From the NCBI RefSeq assembly GCF_900112035.1, contig NZ_FOKC01000011.1, positions 1 through 64,000 on the forward strand: 64,000 bases of DNA, read 5' to 3'. Source of the stretch: Nocardioides alpinus (GTDB lineage Bacteria; Actinomycetota; Actinomycetes; Propionibacteriales; Nocardioidaceae). Below, piece by piece: positions 24,723 to 33,099 of the stretch. Each line of letters opens with the position of its first letter. Position 1 is the first letter of the stretch. The translations under genes were made by a program, and so were the position numbers. The notes below the pieces were generated by a model. The model did not search any database, was not told the origin of the DNA, and was given only the letters and a program-made list of their open reading frames with translations.

Positions 24723-25457
24723 GTGTCCGACCCCACCCTGGCGAGCCGCGTCGCCCCCACCGGCACCCTCCGTGTCGTCGTCAACCTCGGCAACCCCGTC
24801 CTGGCGCAGGGCACCGAGGAAGACCCCCGCGGCGTGACGGTCGCGATCGCACGCGAGGTCGCGGACTGGCTGGGCGTGCCGCTCCACCTCGAGTGCGTGG
24901 ACGCCGCGCGCGACTCCTACGCCGCCATCGTCGAGGGTCGCGCCGACCTCTGCTTCCTGGCCAACGAGCCCGCCCGGGAGGAGGGGGTCGCCTTCACCGC
25001 CCCCTACGTCCTCATCGAGGGCGTCTACGTCACCGACGCGGACTCGCCGCTCCAGAGCTCGGACGAGGTCGACCGCGACGGCACACGCATCGGGGTCCGG
25101 GCGGGGTCGGCGTACGACCTGTTCCTGAGCCGGTCGCTGCAGCACGCCGAGATCGTGCGCGCGGACGAGGCCACCGACGTGTTCGAGGAGCAGCGGCTCG
25201 AGGTCGCCGCCGGGGTGCGCCAGCCGATGGAGGACTACGTCGCAGCGACGGGCCGTCGGATCCTCGAGCCGGCCTTCATGCAGATCTCCCAGGCCGTCGG
25301 CCTCCCCCGGCACGTGGACGCCGACGCGGTGTCAGCGGTCGCGGCCAAGCTCGAGGAGCTGAAGGCCTCCGGCTTCGTCCGCGACGAGCTGGCGCGCAGC
25401 GGCGTCGAGGCCACCGTCGCGCCTCCAGCACCGGACTGGGTCGGTCAGGACGGGTAG
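24723..25457 (+). CDS. Family 3 solute-binding-like protein without a signal peptide
   Basis: The 244-aa protein has the periplasmic-binding (SBP_bac_3) pattern: TGTLRVVVNLGNPVLA, DPRGVTVAIAREVADWLG, YAAIVEGRADLCFLA and FTAPYVLIEGVYV. Its N-terminus (MSDPTLASRVAPTGTLRV) has neither signal peptide nor lipobox. GTG 24723 follows GAGGAG, and no in-frame export signal lies upstream. It is therefore probably cytosolic. No permease or ABC ATPase is nearby. Relatives without signals include cyclohexadienyl-dehydratase-like enzymes and stand-alone ligand binders, so an enzymatic role is possible. Its end overlaps the stop of the convergent thioesterase gene by 13 bases. Confidence 0.8.
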   Translation: MSDPTLASRVAPTGTLRVVVNLGNPVLAQGTEEDPRGVTVAIAREVADWLGVPLHLECVDAARDSYAAIVEGRADLCFLANEPAREEGVAFTAPYVLIEGVYVTDADSPLQSSDEVDRDGTRIGVRAGSAYDLFLSRSLQHAEIVRADEATDVFEEQRLEVAAGVRQPMEDYVAATGRRILEPAFMQISQAVGLPRHVDADAVSAVAAKLEELKASGFVRDELARSGVEATVAPPAPDWVGQDG

Positions 25458-25870
25458 AGGTTCTGCAGGCGCACCTGGCCGCGGGACACGAGTCGGTCGT
25501 CGCCGTCGCGCGTCTCCACGATCCACACCTGCTGCGAGCGACCCCGGTGCAGTGGCGTGGCCTCCGAGGTCATCGCGCCCTCCGAGACGGCGCGGTAGAA
25601 GTCGGTGTTGTTGTTGACGCCCACCACCTGCCCCCGCTCGCCGAGCCACGTGCCGGCGCCGATGCTCGCCAGCGTCTCGACGACGCTGCAGTGGACCCCG
25701 CCGTGCACGATGCCGTAGGGCTGGTGCAGTGCGGGGCGGGCCACCCACGTCGCGGCCACCCGATCGGCCTCGACGCTCGTGAACTCGAGACCGAGGTAGT
25801 CGATGAACGCGCCGTTCTCGCCACCGACGAGATCGGTGGGACCGGTTGAGCCGTCGGGATCATTCGTCAT
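25445..25870 (-). CDS. PaaI-type hotdog-fold thioesterase
   Basis: About 141 aa with the hotdog signature: YGIVHGGVHCSVVETLASIGAGTWL in its central helix region, then VVGVNNNTDFYRAV and PLHRGRSQQVWIVET. The HGG motif and following acidic residue are the usual catalytic surface of PaaI/YdiI-like acyl-CoA thioesterases, which hydrolyse aryl- or acyl-CoA in the cytosol. I start at ATG 25870 (MTNDPDG), which has GGTGG upstream; ATG 25879 would add three residues. It overlaps the convergent binding-protein gene by 13 bases and is followed upstream by a small membrane-protein gene on the same strand. Confidence 0.87.
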   Translation of the reverse strand: MTNDPDGSTGPTDLVGGENGAFIDYLGLEFTSVEADRVAATWVARPALHQPYGIVHGGVHCSVVETLASIGAGTWLGERGQVVGVNNNTDFYRAVSEGAMTSEATPLHRGRSQQVWIVETRDGDDRLVSRGQVRLQNLYPS

Positions 25871-25893
25871 GTCCACCATGATGGCGCGAGCGG

Positions 25894-26154
25894 TCAGGCG
25901 CGCGAACGACGGGCCCAGAGTCCGCCGACGTAGGCCACGAGCAACGCTCCGACGACCGAGCCGATGAGCCCACTGGGGCGCAGCGCGAGGCCGTCGCCGG
26001 CGAGCAGGCTCGCCAGGAGGCCGCCGACGAACGAGCCGATGAGACCGGTGACGAGTGCGGTCGTCCAGTCGATGTCGTTCATCGAGCGGCCGAGGATCAG
26101 CTGGGCGATGCCGCCGGCGAGGATGCCGAAGCACAGGATGGCGAGGATGAGCAT
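25894..26154 (-). CDS. GlsB/YeaQ/YmgE-family small membrane protein
   Basis: An 86-aa protein with three hydrophobic segments: MLILAILCFGILAGGIAQLILG, WTTALVTGLIGSFVGGLLAS and LIGSVVGALLVAYVGGLW. The glycine-rich helices and the N-terminal FGILAGGIAQLILGR stretch match the transglycosylase-associated GlsB/YeaQ family. The ATG at 26154 lies seven bases after TACCCT (26167-26162), a leaderless arrangement. Family members are stress-linked inner-membrane proteins whose activity is not established. Confidence 0.85.
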   Translation of the reverse strand: MLILAILCFGILAGGIAQLILGRSMNDIDWTTALVTGLIGSFVGGLLASLLAGDGLALRPSGLIGSVVGALLVAYVGGLWARRSRA

Positions 26155-26161
26155 GCCCGAA

Positions 26162-26167
26162 AGGGTA
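26162..26167 (-). promoter_or_regulatory. -10 box TACCCT for the GlsB-like gene
   Basis: TACCCT on the minus strand ends seven bases before ATG 26154 with no ribosome site between them. Confidence 0.5.
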
Positions 26168-26296
26168 GTCCCGAACCGCACCTGGAGCGTGGTGCCGCGC
26201 AGGTCGATCAGAACGGCCTCATCGCACGTCCTGTGGCGTAGCCTCATTGTCAGCATCGGATCACATGACGTTGGGCTCGGGACCCGACGACCGGTC

Positions 26297-28012
26297 ATGG
26301 AACGCGTGCCGTCTCACGAGGGATCGGTCCGGCCTGCGATGTGCGCTCGATCCTCGACCGTCGGCGACCCCGGGCCCGACGAGCCGCCCGTCTTCGTCTT
26401 CCGCGACGTCGATGGGCAGATCGAGGACCCGCAACGGCTCAAGCAGCTCAGGGACACCGGACTGCTGGCGGCATGGAACCGCCCCGCCCTCGACGCCGTG
26501 ACCCACCTCGCCGCGCAGATGACCGACTCGCTGGCGTCGATGGTCACGCTCGTCGAGGTCGACCGCCAGGTCTTCCCGAGCGTCGAGGGACTGGCCGGGT
26601 CGCTGGTCGAGCCGGACGAGACGCCGATCTCGCACTCCCTCTGCCAGTTCGTGGTCATGAACGACGCGCCGCTGGTCGTGTCGGACGCCAGGACGCACCC
26701 CGTCCTGGCCGGGCACCCGGCGGTCGAGAGCGGCGACGTGGTCGCGTACGCCGGCTATCCCGTGCACGCGCCGGACGGCGCCGTGATGGGCGCCCTGTGC
26801 GTGATCGACGAGGTCGCGCGCACCTGGACGCCTGAGCACCTCTCCGGCCTGCAGGACCTCGCCAGGACGGTGGACACCGAGATCGCGCTGCGTCTCAGCC
26901 GGCGCGCGCTCCACCTCGACCACGAGCGACTGATGCGCGTCCTCGACGGCACCTCCCACACCCTCATCCTCATCGCGGACGTGGACGGCGTCATCCGCAC
27001 GATGAACCACGCCGCCGAGATCGCCCTGACTCCGGTCGCTGACCTCCTCCCGCCGGAGAGCCTGTCCGACCTCACCGGGTCCCGCCGGCCCTGGGAGCCC
27101 CCGGGGGACGTCGAGGACGATGCCCAGGAGGTGACCCTGCTGCTCCCCTTCGGGGAGCAACGCACCTACTCGGTCCGGGTGAGCGCCGTGTGCGACCCCG
27201 AGGGCGTGGTCGACGGCTACATCGTCGTGGGCGAGGACGTCAGCACCCCACGACTGACGCAGGACCTCCTGCAGGACGCCTCGCGCCAGCAGGTCGATCT
27301 CGTCGAGCGCCTCAAGGCCCTCGACGACCAGCGCAGCACGTTCATCGCCACCGCCAACCACGAGCTCCGCACGCCTCTGACCAGCATCCTGCTCTCCGGC
27401 GAGATGCTGCGTGAGGACGACGCCCAGGAGCTCACGAAGAGACAACGCGACCTGGTCGACGTGGTGGTGCGCAACGGCCGCCGCCTGCAGCGCCTCGTCG
27501 AGGACATGCTGGGCTTCTGCCAGATCCAGTCCGAGCCCGGTCTCCCCCACGCCGGGGTCGAGGTCAAGCAGCTCACCGACCAGGCCTGGGCCGGTGTCCA
27601 GGGCCACCTCGCCGGTCGCCACCTGACCACTGCCCTCGACGTGCCGTCGGACGTGCCCGACGTGCCCGGCAACCCCCAGCAGCTCGACCGCGTCCTCACC
27701 AACCTGCTCATCAACGCCATCAACTTCACCCAGGACGGTGGCACCGTCCGCCTGGCGGTGGAGTCCGACTGCGAAGGCGTCACGTTCGAGGTCCGCGACA
27801 CCGGCCGCGGGATCCCCGAGAAGGATCAGTCGGCCGTGTTCGAGCCGTTCTTCTGCACCCACGACGGACGCAGGGACGTCACGCAGGGGGCTGGCATCGG
27901 TCTCGCCGTCGCGCGTCGCATCGTCGAGTCCCACGGGAGCCGCATGAGGCTGACCTCCAGCGTGGGCGAGGGAACGACGATGAGCTTCACGATCGCCCAC
28001 GCGGTGGCGTAG
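26297..28012 (+). CDS. Orphan soluble histidine kinase: GAF, PAS-like, HisKA, HATPase
   Basis: The 571-aa protein has no membrane segment. A GAF domain fills roughly residues 70-205 (ISHSLCQFVV, VAYAGYPVHAPDGAVMGALCVID). A PAS-like segment follows (LILIADVDGVIRTMNHAAE). HisKA has ATANHELRTPLTS with the phospho-His near 355. The ATPase has N-box NLLINAINF, G1 DTGRGIPEKD and G2 GAGIGLAVARRIVESHG. I use ATG 26297; ATG 26339 is an alternative, as neither has a strong ribosome site. A TAGCCT -10 lies at 26239-26244. No response regulator is adjacent. The GAF domain lacks an obvious chromophore Cys context I could assign, so the signal is unknown. Confidence 0.85.
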   Translation: MERVPSHEGSVRPAMCARSSTVGDPGPDEPPVFVFRDVDGQIEDPQRLKQLRDTGLLAAWNRPALDAVTHLAAQMTDSLASMVTLVEVDRQVFPSVEGLAGSLVEPDETPISHSLCQFVVMNDAPLVVSDARTHPVLAGHPAVESGDVVAYAGYPVHAPDGAVMGALCVIDEVARTWTPEHLSGLQDLARTVDTEIALRLSRRALHLDHERLMRVLDGTSHTLILIADVDGVIRTMNHAAEIALTPVADLLPPESLSDLTGSRRPWEPPGDVEDDAQEVTLLLPFGEQRTYSVRVSAVCDPEGVVDGYIVVGEDVSTPRLTQDLLQDASRQQVDLVERLKALDDQRSTFIATANHELRTPLTSILLSGEMLREDDAQELTKRQRDLVDVVVRNGRRLQRLVEDMLGFCQIQSEPGLPHAGVEVKQLTDQAWAGVQGHLAGRHLTTALDVPSDVPDVPGNPQQLDRVLTNLLINAINFTQDGGTVRLAVESDCEGVTFEVRDTGRGIPEKDQSAVFEPFFCTHDGRRDVTQGAGIGLAVARRIVESHGSRMRLTSSVGEGTTMSFTIAHAVA

Positions 28013-28022
28013 GGAGCCCGCG

Positions 28023-28028
28023 TATCGT
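28023..28028 (+). promoter_or_regulatory. -10 box TATCGT for a leaderless selO transcript
   Basis: TATCGT ends seven bases before GTG 28036. The GAGGAA between them touches the start codon, so it is too close to serve as a ribosome site. Confidence 0.5.
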
Positions 28029-28035
28029 CGAGGAA

Positions 28036-29499
28036 GTGAGCCACGCCCCGTCACCCACCGTGACCCTCGACCACCGCTTCGCGCGCGACCTCCCCGAGCT
28101 CGCCGTCGCGTGGCAGGCCGAGGACACGCCGGCCCCGGCGCTGCTGGCGCTCAACGACTCGCTGGCCGTCGAGCTCGGCCTCGACCCCGACTGGTTGCGC
28201 AGCCCGGCCGGCATCGGCCTGCTGACCGGCACCGACGTGCCGGACGGTGCGACTCCGGTCGCGCAGGCCTACGCCGGCCACCAGTTCGGCGGCTACTCCC
28301 CCCGCCTCGGTGACGGACGAGCGCTCCTGCTCGGCGAGCTGACCGACTCCTTTGGTCGCATCCGCGACCTGCACCTCAAGGGTTCGGGGCGTACGCCCTT
28401 CTCGCGCGGTGGTGACGGGCTGGCGGCCGTCGGACCGATGCTCCGCGAGTACGTCATCAGCGAGGCCATGCACGCCCTCGGTATCCCCACCACCCGCTCG
28501 CTCGCCGTGGTCGCGACGGGTCGCGGCGTGCACCGCGAGACCGTCCAGCCGGGTGCCGTGCTGGCGCGGGTGGCGGGCAGCCACCTGCGGGTCGGCTCGT
28601 TCCAGTACGCCGCCGCCACAGGCGACGTCGACCTGCTGCGGCGCCTCGCCGACCACGCGATCGCTCGCCACCACCCGGAGGCCGCGGAAGCGGAGCAGCC
28701 GTACGACGCGCTCTTCCGCGCCGTCGTCGCGGCGCAGGCCTCCTTGGTCGCGCGCTGGATGCTGGTCGGCTTCATCCACGGGGTGATGAACACCGACAAC
28801 ATGACGATCTCGGGCGAGAGCATCGACTACGGCCCGTGCGCGTTCATGGAGGCCGTCGACCCGGCCACGGTCTACAGCTCCATCGACACGGGCGGTCGCT
28901 ACTCCTACGCCAACCAGCCGGTCGCGGCGGAGTGGAACCTCGCCCGGTTCGCCGAGTCGCTGCTGCCCCTGCTGGCCGAGACGCAGGACGAGGGGGTCGC
29001 GATCGCCACCGAGTCACTCAGGACCTTCCGCGGCCACTACGCGGCGGTCTGGTCGGCCGGCATGCGCGCCAAGCTCGGACTCGCCGGCGCTCCCGACGAC
29101 GCGACCACGTCGCAGCTCGGCACGGACCTGGTCGCCCTCCTGCAGGCCGACCGGGTCGACCACACCTCCTTCTTCCGAGCGCTCGGCGCGGCGGCCCGCG
29201 GTGACGCGGAGCCGGCCCGAGGTCTGTTCCTCGACCTCGAGGGCTTCGACGCCTGGACCGCGCGATGGCTCGCGCTGGGCCCCGACGCCACGGCGATGGA
29301 CCGGGTCAACCCCGTCTACATCCCCCGCAACCACCTCGTCGAGGAAGCACTCACTGCCGCCACCTCCGGAGACCTCGACCCGCTCGGGCGGCTGCTGTCA
29401 GTCGTCTCCCAGCCCTACGACGTACGCCCGGGGCTGGAGCGGTACGCCGAACCCGCGCCGGACTCGTTCGGCGACTACCGCACGTTCTGCGGGACCTAG
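28036..29499 (+). CDS. selO: Protein adenylyltransferase SelO (YdiU/UPF0061)
   Basis: A 487-aa pseudokinase-fold AMP transferase of normal length. Visible signatures are QAYAGHQFGGYSPRLGDGRA, DLHLKGSGRTPFSRGGDG, REYVISEAMHALGIPTTRSLAV and RVAGSHLRVGSFQYAA. The metal-binding stretch has GVMNTDNM (Asp254, Asn255) and DYGPCAFME (Asp264), in place of the kinase catalytic loop and DFG. SelO enzymes AMPylate Ser/Thr/Tyr on metabolic proteins during redox stress. The actinobacterial form here lacks the C-terminal Cys region seen in some members. It converges with the collagen-like gene at a strong hairpin. Confidence 0.94.
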   Translation: MSHAPSPTVTLDHRFARDLPELAVAWQAEDTPAPALLALNDSLAVELGLDPDWLRSPAGIGLLTGTDVPDGATPVAQAYAGHQFGGYSPRLGDGRALLLGELTDSFGRIRDLHLKGSGRTPFSRGGDGLAAVGPMLREYVISEAMHALGIPTTRSLAVVATGRGVHRETVQPGAVLARVAGSHLRVGSFQYAAATGDVDLLRRLADHAIARHHPEAAEAEQPYDALFRAVVAAQASLVARWMLVGFIHGVMNTDNMTISGESIDYGPCAFMEAVDPATVYSSIDTGGRYSYANQPVAAEWNLARFAESLLPLLAETQDEGVAIATESLRTFRGHYAAVWSAGMRAKLGLAGAPDDATTSQLGTDLVALLQADRVDHTSFFRALGAAARGDAEPARGLFLDLEGFDAWTARWLALGPDATAMDRVNPVYIPRNHLVEEALTAATSGDLDPLGRLLSVVSQPYDVRPGLERYAEPAPDSFGDYRTFCGT

Positions 29500-29550
29500 G
29501 ACGGTTCCGCCCCGTCGGCCCCACCTGGCCGCACCCCCGGTGCGACAGCA

Positions 29551-29576
29551 AGGGCCCCCGCCGTAGCGGGGGCCCT
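29551..29576. terminator. Bidirectional hairpin terminator
   Basis: AGGGCCCCCGC (29551-29561), loop CGTA, GCGGGGGCCCT (29566-29576): an 11-bp perfect stem with a tetraloop between convergent genes selO and the collagen-like gene. No T-run, as is common in high-GC actinobacteria. Confidence 0.8.
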
Positions 29577-29601
29577 GCTGGTGCTCCGAGGTTGCGTCAG
29601 G

Positions 29602-30954
29602 TCAGCCGAGCGACAGGGGCAGGGCGAACTGGTTGCCCGTCGTCGCCGGCAGTCCCAGCTCGTCGGTCGTGGCCGAGCGCATCTTCCAGGCGGACTGGGT
29701 CGGTTGGTTGGTCGGGACGCCGCAGTTCCAGCCGCTTGCGCCGGAGTTGTCGAAGCCGCCGATGGCGGGCATTGCGGCAGAGGTGGCGAAGCCGTTGGCG
29801 ACCGTCTCGATCACCATCCACTGGTTGAGCGAGTGCGAGTAGACAGCGCTCTTGCCGTACATCGTCTGCGGCGTCGAGTTGCCGGCGTTCCAGTAGGCGT
29901 CACCCGAGCAGTTGCCCGCGTAGTAGAGCTGGCCCTTGGCAGCCTGGCCGTCCCAACCGACGTTGAGGATGTAGCCCGTGGAGGTCTCGATCAGGACTCC
30001 TCGGCTGTACTGGGCGACGCCGTTGCCGGCGCCGGGCGAGCCGGCGGAGATGATCTTGCCCAAGGTCACGCCATTGCGGTCCTTGAGGACGGCCCCGCCG
30101 CCCGAGGCACCTGCCGGGCCGGCCGGACCTGTAGCGCCCGTGGTTCCCTGCGGACCAATCGCACCGGTGTCACCCTTGATCCCCTGCGGACCGATCGGAC
30201 CGATGGGACCGACGGGACCGAGCGGTCCGATCGGGCCTTGCGGACCGGTGGCGCCGGTGGTGCCCTGCTGGCCGTTGGCTCCCTGCGCACCCACGGCGCC
30301 TGTCGCGCCCGTCGCACCGGCAGCGCCCGGCGCTCCGGTGTCGCCCTTCGGTCCGACCGGACCGCGGAGGTTCACGACAGCGGCCCAGCCACCAGCGGTC
30401 TTCTCGTAGGCGTCGTAGGTGGTGGTGTTCAGGTACCAGTCGCCCATGGCACCAGTCCCGGGCGCCGGGGAGGTCGTGCCCTGGAGCCACTTGGTCCCGT
30501 CGACGCCGGTGTCGCCCTTGGTGCCGTCGACGCCGGTGTCGCCCTTGGCGCCGGTGTTGCCCGTGGCTCCCTGCGGACCGACCGCCCCGGGCGCGCCGGT
30601 GGCGCCCATGATGTTGACGCGCAGCTCCCAGCCTGACGGGGTGTTCTTGTAGGCGTTGCCGGTGGTGGTGTCGACGTACCAGTCACCCGTGACGCTGCCT
30701 TCCTCGGTCGGCGCGCCGACGCCCGAGTTCCAGCGGGTCTTCAGCGTGGCCACGGCCTCGGTGCTGAGCTGGCGGGTCTCGATGGTGCGGTTCTTGATGT
30801 CCGCGGAGGTGATCGAGCCGTCCTTGATGTCGCGGCCCGTGATCATGGCGCCGGCGGTGGCTCCGCCGACACCGGCCGAGACCACGAGGGCGCCGGCGAC
30901 GACCAAGGCAGGAACGGTGCGGCCCTTGAGGCGCGCAGGAATGGAGAAAGGCAC
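29602..30954 (-). CDS. Secreted collagen-like (Gly-X-Y repeat) protein
   Basis: The 450-aa protein has an N-terminal hydrophobic segment (VPALVVAGALVVSAGVGGATAGA), either signal peptide or membrane anchor. A DITSADI-like stalk follows (DGSITSADIKNRTIETRQL). Two similar small modules (GDWYVDTTTGNAYKNTPSGW and GDWYLNTTTYDAYEKTAGGW) each precede a Gly-X-Y block. The first block is about 16 triplets; the second is about 33, rich in GPQGPIGP- and GATGATG-type triplets. A non-collagenous C-terminal domain of about 160 residues has scattered Cys and aromatic residues. GTG 30954 follows GGGAG. Bacterial collagen-like proteins form surface triple helices; ligand and anchoring are unknown. The two-module, two-block pattern suggests internal duplication. 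Confidence 0.88.
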   Translation of the reverse strand: MPFSIPARLKGRTVPALVVAGALVVSAGVGGATAGAMITGRDIKDGSITSADIKNRTIETRQLSTEAVATLKTRWNSGVGAPTEEGSVTGDWYVDTTTGNAYKNTPSGWELRVNIMGATGAPGAVGPQGATGNTGAKGDTGVDGTKGDTGVDGTKWLQGTTSPAPGTGAMGDWYLNTTTYDAYEKTAGGWAAVVNLRGPVGPKGDTGAPGAAGATGATGAVGAQGANGQQGTTGATGPQGPIGPLGPVGPIGPIGPQGIKGDTGAIGPQGTTGATGPAGPAGASGGGAVLKDRNGVTLGKIISAGSPGAGNGVAQYSRGVLIETSTGYILNVGWDGQAAKGQLYYAGNCSGDAYWNAGNSTPQTMYGKSAVYSHSLNQWMVIETVANGFATSAAMPAIGGFDNSGASGWNCGVPTNQPTQSAWKMRSATTDELGLPATTGNQFALPLSLG

Positions 30955-31140
30955 GAAGATGACTCCCGGAGTCGGTGGCGTCCACCCGATTGGCGGAGCG
31001 GCGCCTGGAGCCTAGGAGCGTCCCGGACGCCTGTCCGGCGAATCGATCAAGATCACGGCCTCCATGGCGGGCCAGCCACTCAACCCTGACCGGATTGAAG
31101 AGCTCTGCGGTCACTCTGAGGTGCGAGCACGAGGGTTGCG

Positions 31141-31160
31141 CGCTCATCGGCAGATCCGGA
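31141..31160. repeat. Dispersed palindrome-type repeat, copy 1 (partial)
   Basis: CGCTCATCGGCAGATCCGGA. It shares CGCTCATCGGCA with copy 3 and CGGCAGATCCG with copies 2 and 4, combining the two halves of the repeat family found at 31544, 33153 and 34398. It lies just past the 3' end of the lipoprotein gene. Confidence 0.5.
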
Positions 31161-31162
31161 CG

Positions 31163-31489
31163 TCAGTCGCAGAGCGTCTGTCCGTACTCGATCAGCGGTT
31201 GGAGGTCCATGCGGCCGTCGGGTCGGGAGTCGTCGGTAGCCCAGATCTTGGTGAACGTAGTGGACGTGCCACGGCCGCCGGTGTCGTTGTCGATGATGGT
31301 GACGTGATCGGCGACGCGGACGGCGACCACGCCGCTGTCGCAGGCGAGTGGAACCGAGTCGACGGTCAGTGGCCATGCCGTGCCGACGTCGCTTCGGTGG
31401 ACTGTGGTCGTCTCGCTGAAGGCCTCGTTCGGTGAGCCGCACGCGCTCAGGAGAGCGACGCAGCCGAGAGAGATGAGGAGTCGGTGCAC
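31163..31489 (-). CDS. Small secreted lipoprotein
   Basis: A 108-aa protein starting VHRLLISLGCVALLSACGSPNEAF: a basic start, hydrophobic core and lipobox LSAC with the lipidated Cys at about residue 17. The mature part is short, hydrophilic and has two further Cys (SVPLACDSG and the terminal TLCD), which could form a disulfide. I start at GTG 31489, six bases after a TACACT -10 (31501-31496); the longer frame upstream lacks support. It is probably anchored to the outer face of the cell membrane. No family is recognised. Neighbours are the collagen-like and RTX-like secreted proteins. Confidence 0.75.
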   Translation of the reverse strand: MHRLLISLGCVALLSACGSPNEAFSETTTVHRSDVGTAWPLTVDSVPLACDSGVVAVRVADHVTIIDNDTGGRGTSTTFTKIWATDDSRPDGRMDLQPLIEYGQTLCD

Positions 31490-31543
31490 GCCCGGAGTGT
31501 ATGGCGCACCTCGACCAAGTGGCGCCAGACAGCGGGCCACATC

Positions 31544-31581
31544 TCGGCAGATCCGCGCTCACATCGCGGCATGAGCGGACG
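31544..31581. repeat. Dispersed palindrome-type repeat, copy 2
   Basis: TCGGCAGATCCGCGCTC (31544-31560) followed by ACATCGCGGCATGAGCGGACG (31561-31581, written here in two parts: ACATCGCGGC and ATGAGCGGACG). GCTCA and TGAGC pair around a 10-nt centre. The same words occur at 34398-34461 in the opposite order. Confidence 0.55.
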
Positions 31582-31653
31582 CTTTGGAGAAGCCGTCCTC
31601 CGTCTTCTGTCGAGGTGGCTGCTTGCTCTGCGCGGTCAGACCGCGGACGGGCC

Positions 31654-31685
31654 GCCGGGCCGTCCCGGGGAGGGGGCGGCCCGGC
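31654..31685 (-). terminator. Hairpin after the first RTX-like gene
   Basis: GCCGGGCCG (31654-31662) and CGGCCCGGC (31677-31685) form a 9-bp perfect stem with a 14-nt loop. It lies about 48 bases past the stop of the minus-strand gene that ends at 31733. No T-run follows. Confidence 0.5.
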
Positions 31686-31732
31686 TGCTAGCTAACCCAC
31701 TGCGGGGCCTACAAGATGCGCCTATCGCTGGG

Positions 31733-33070
31733 TCAGATGCGCTTCTCGCAGTCCCGCACCCGCTCACCCTGACAGACGTCGCGCTGGAGTCCACCGCTGA
31801 CGCGGTCCTTTCCGGGGCCGCCGATGAGGCGATCCTTGCCGGGGCCGCCCGCGATGGTGTCGCGGCCACGGTCGCCAACAAGGCGGTCATCGCCGCTGCT
31901 CCCGTCGATGAGGTCGTTGCCAGGGCCGCCATAGATCGTGGCCTCGTAGTTGGAGCACCGAGGCTTGGTCCAGGGGTCTCCGTCATAAAGTACGTGCCTG
32001 GCCTCAGCGTCGAGTATGTCTCGGCCCTTCATTCCCTCGATGGTCGTCCGGCACGCGATGACCTTGATGTGGTCCGCGCGGTCGGTGCCGATGACGTCGG
32101 CGCGCTTCGCGGCCACTGTGAGTCCATTGAAGCCGCGGACGCGGACCGAGTCCTCCACGCCCATCTTGGTGGCCGTCACCCGGGAACGGCTCAGGTCGGC
32201 GCGCACGCGGTCGTGGCTATGGAGGTCGAGCAGCAGTTCGTTGTACCCGCCGTCGCCCTTGATCCGCGTCGCCTTTCCTCCCAGGCTGTTCGACACGTAG
32301 AGGTCGTTCCCGCCGCCGAGCGCGATGTCGCGGTTATACGTCGTCGCCGCGTCGACCTTGACGCGCTCGGCGCTGTTGGTTCCGCGGAACGTGAACCGTC
32401 CGTACTCGGCCGACGTAGTGAATTCGAGCCCGGCGAACTGGCCCGTCCAGGTGAGCGCCGTGTCGACCCTCGTCACCGTGCCGCTGGCGTCCATGGTGAC
32501 GTCGCCGTTGGCGGATCGAACGCCCAAGATGCCGCCCGGGTCGTGGGAACGGGCGGATCGACCGCTCAAGACGCCGCCCGTGCCCACTGACACCGCGCCC
32601 GGGGCGGTTTGGATGCCGCTCCAACTAACTTCGCCGAAGGCGAGGTCGATGATGTCGGCGTTCGGCTGGCCTACCATTCCGGTGATGACGACGCCGTAAC
32701 CGCTGGCGCGGATGATGTCGGCCTCGGTGTCGGTGCCGTCGACGGTGCCCGCGTAGATCGTGGCTCCGCCGAGCGCGGAGGGGATGAACGTGTCGGCCCC
32801 TCCGCCGAGGATCATGATGACGCGGGGAGCGTAGGTCGCGCGCTGGATGGTTGCGCACACCATGTCGTCGCCGCCGAGCGCGTCGACATTCGTCGCGCCG
32901 TTCGTGACGATGACGTCCGCGCCCTCCGTTCCGGTGATCTGGCCCCCGGGCGTCCCGACGATGGTCGCCGCCTGCCCCTGACATGTCTCGCCCGCTGCGG
33001 CGGCCGTGCCCACAGGTGCGAGCAGCGCCGCGCCTAGAAGCGCGACGGCGGCCAGACTGATGGTCCTCAT
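31733..33070 (-). CDS. Secreted RTX-like calcium-binding protein, paralog A
   Basis: A 445-aa secreted protein. The signal peptide (MRTISLAAVALLGAALLAPVGTAAAAG) is followed by ETCQGQAATIVGTPGG and beta-rich sequence. RTX-type nonapeptides GGPGNDLIDG, GDDRLVGDRGRDTIAG and GGPGKDRLIGGPGKDRVSGG lie near the end, then DVCQGERVRDCEKRI. Such repeats form Ca2+-loaded beta rolls outside the cell. I start at ATG 33070, preceded by AAGGGG; the frame is open upstream but reads through the promoter. It shares length, order and most residues with the gene at 36102-37397, plus a 42-nt internal duplication that paralog lacks. Function is unknown; four conserved Cys suggest terminal disulfides. Confidence 0.87.
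   Translation of the reverse strand: MRTISLAAVALLGAALLAPVGTAAAAGETCQGQAATIVGTPGGQITGTEGADVIVTNGATNVDALGGDDMVCATIQRATYAPRVIMILGGGADTFIPSALGGATIYAGTVDGTDTEADIIRASGYGVVITGMVGQPNADIIDLAFGEVSWSGIQTAPGAVSVGTGGVLSGRSARSHDPGGILGVRSANGDVTMDASGTVTRVDTALTWTGQFAGLEFTTSAEYGRFTFRGTNSAERVKVDAATTYNRDIALGGGNDLYVSNSLGGKATRIKGDGGYNELLLDLHSHDRVRADLSRSRVTATKMGVEDSVRVRGFNGLTVAAKRADVIGTDRADHIKVIACRTTIEGMKGRDILDAEARHVLYDGDPWTKPRCSNYEATIYGGPGNDLIDGSSGDDRLVGDRGRDTIAGGPGKDRLIGGPGKDRVSGGLQRDVCQGERVRDCEKRI
32511..32580. repeat. In-frame 42-nt tandem duplication within paralog A
   Basis: GCGGATCGAACGCCCAAGAT (start of 32511-32538) recurs 42 bases later as GCGGATCGACCGCTCAAGAC (start of 32553-32580), three mismatches over the 28-nt core. 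The other paralog has one copy at the corresponding place (about 36885-36905). It adds 14 residues (VLSGRSARSHDPGG) without breaking the frame. Confidence 0.65.
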
Positions 33071-33099
33071 GATTCCCCTTGATCGTTGACGAAGCAGTA

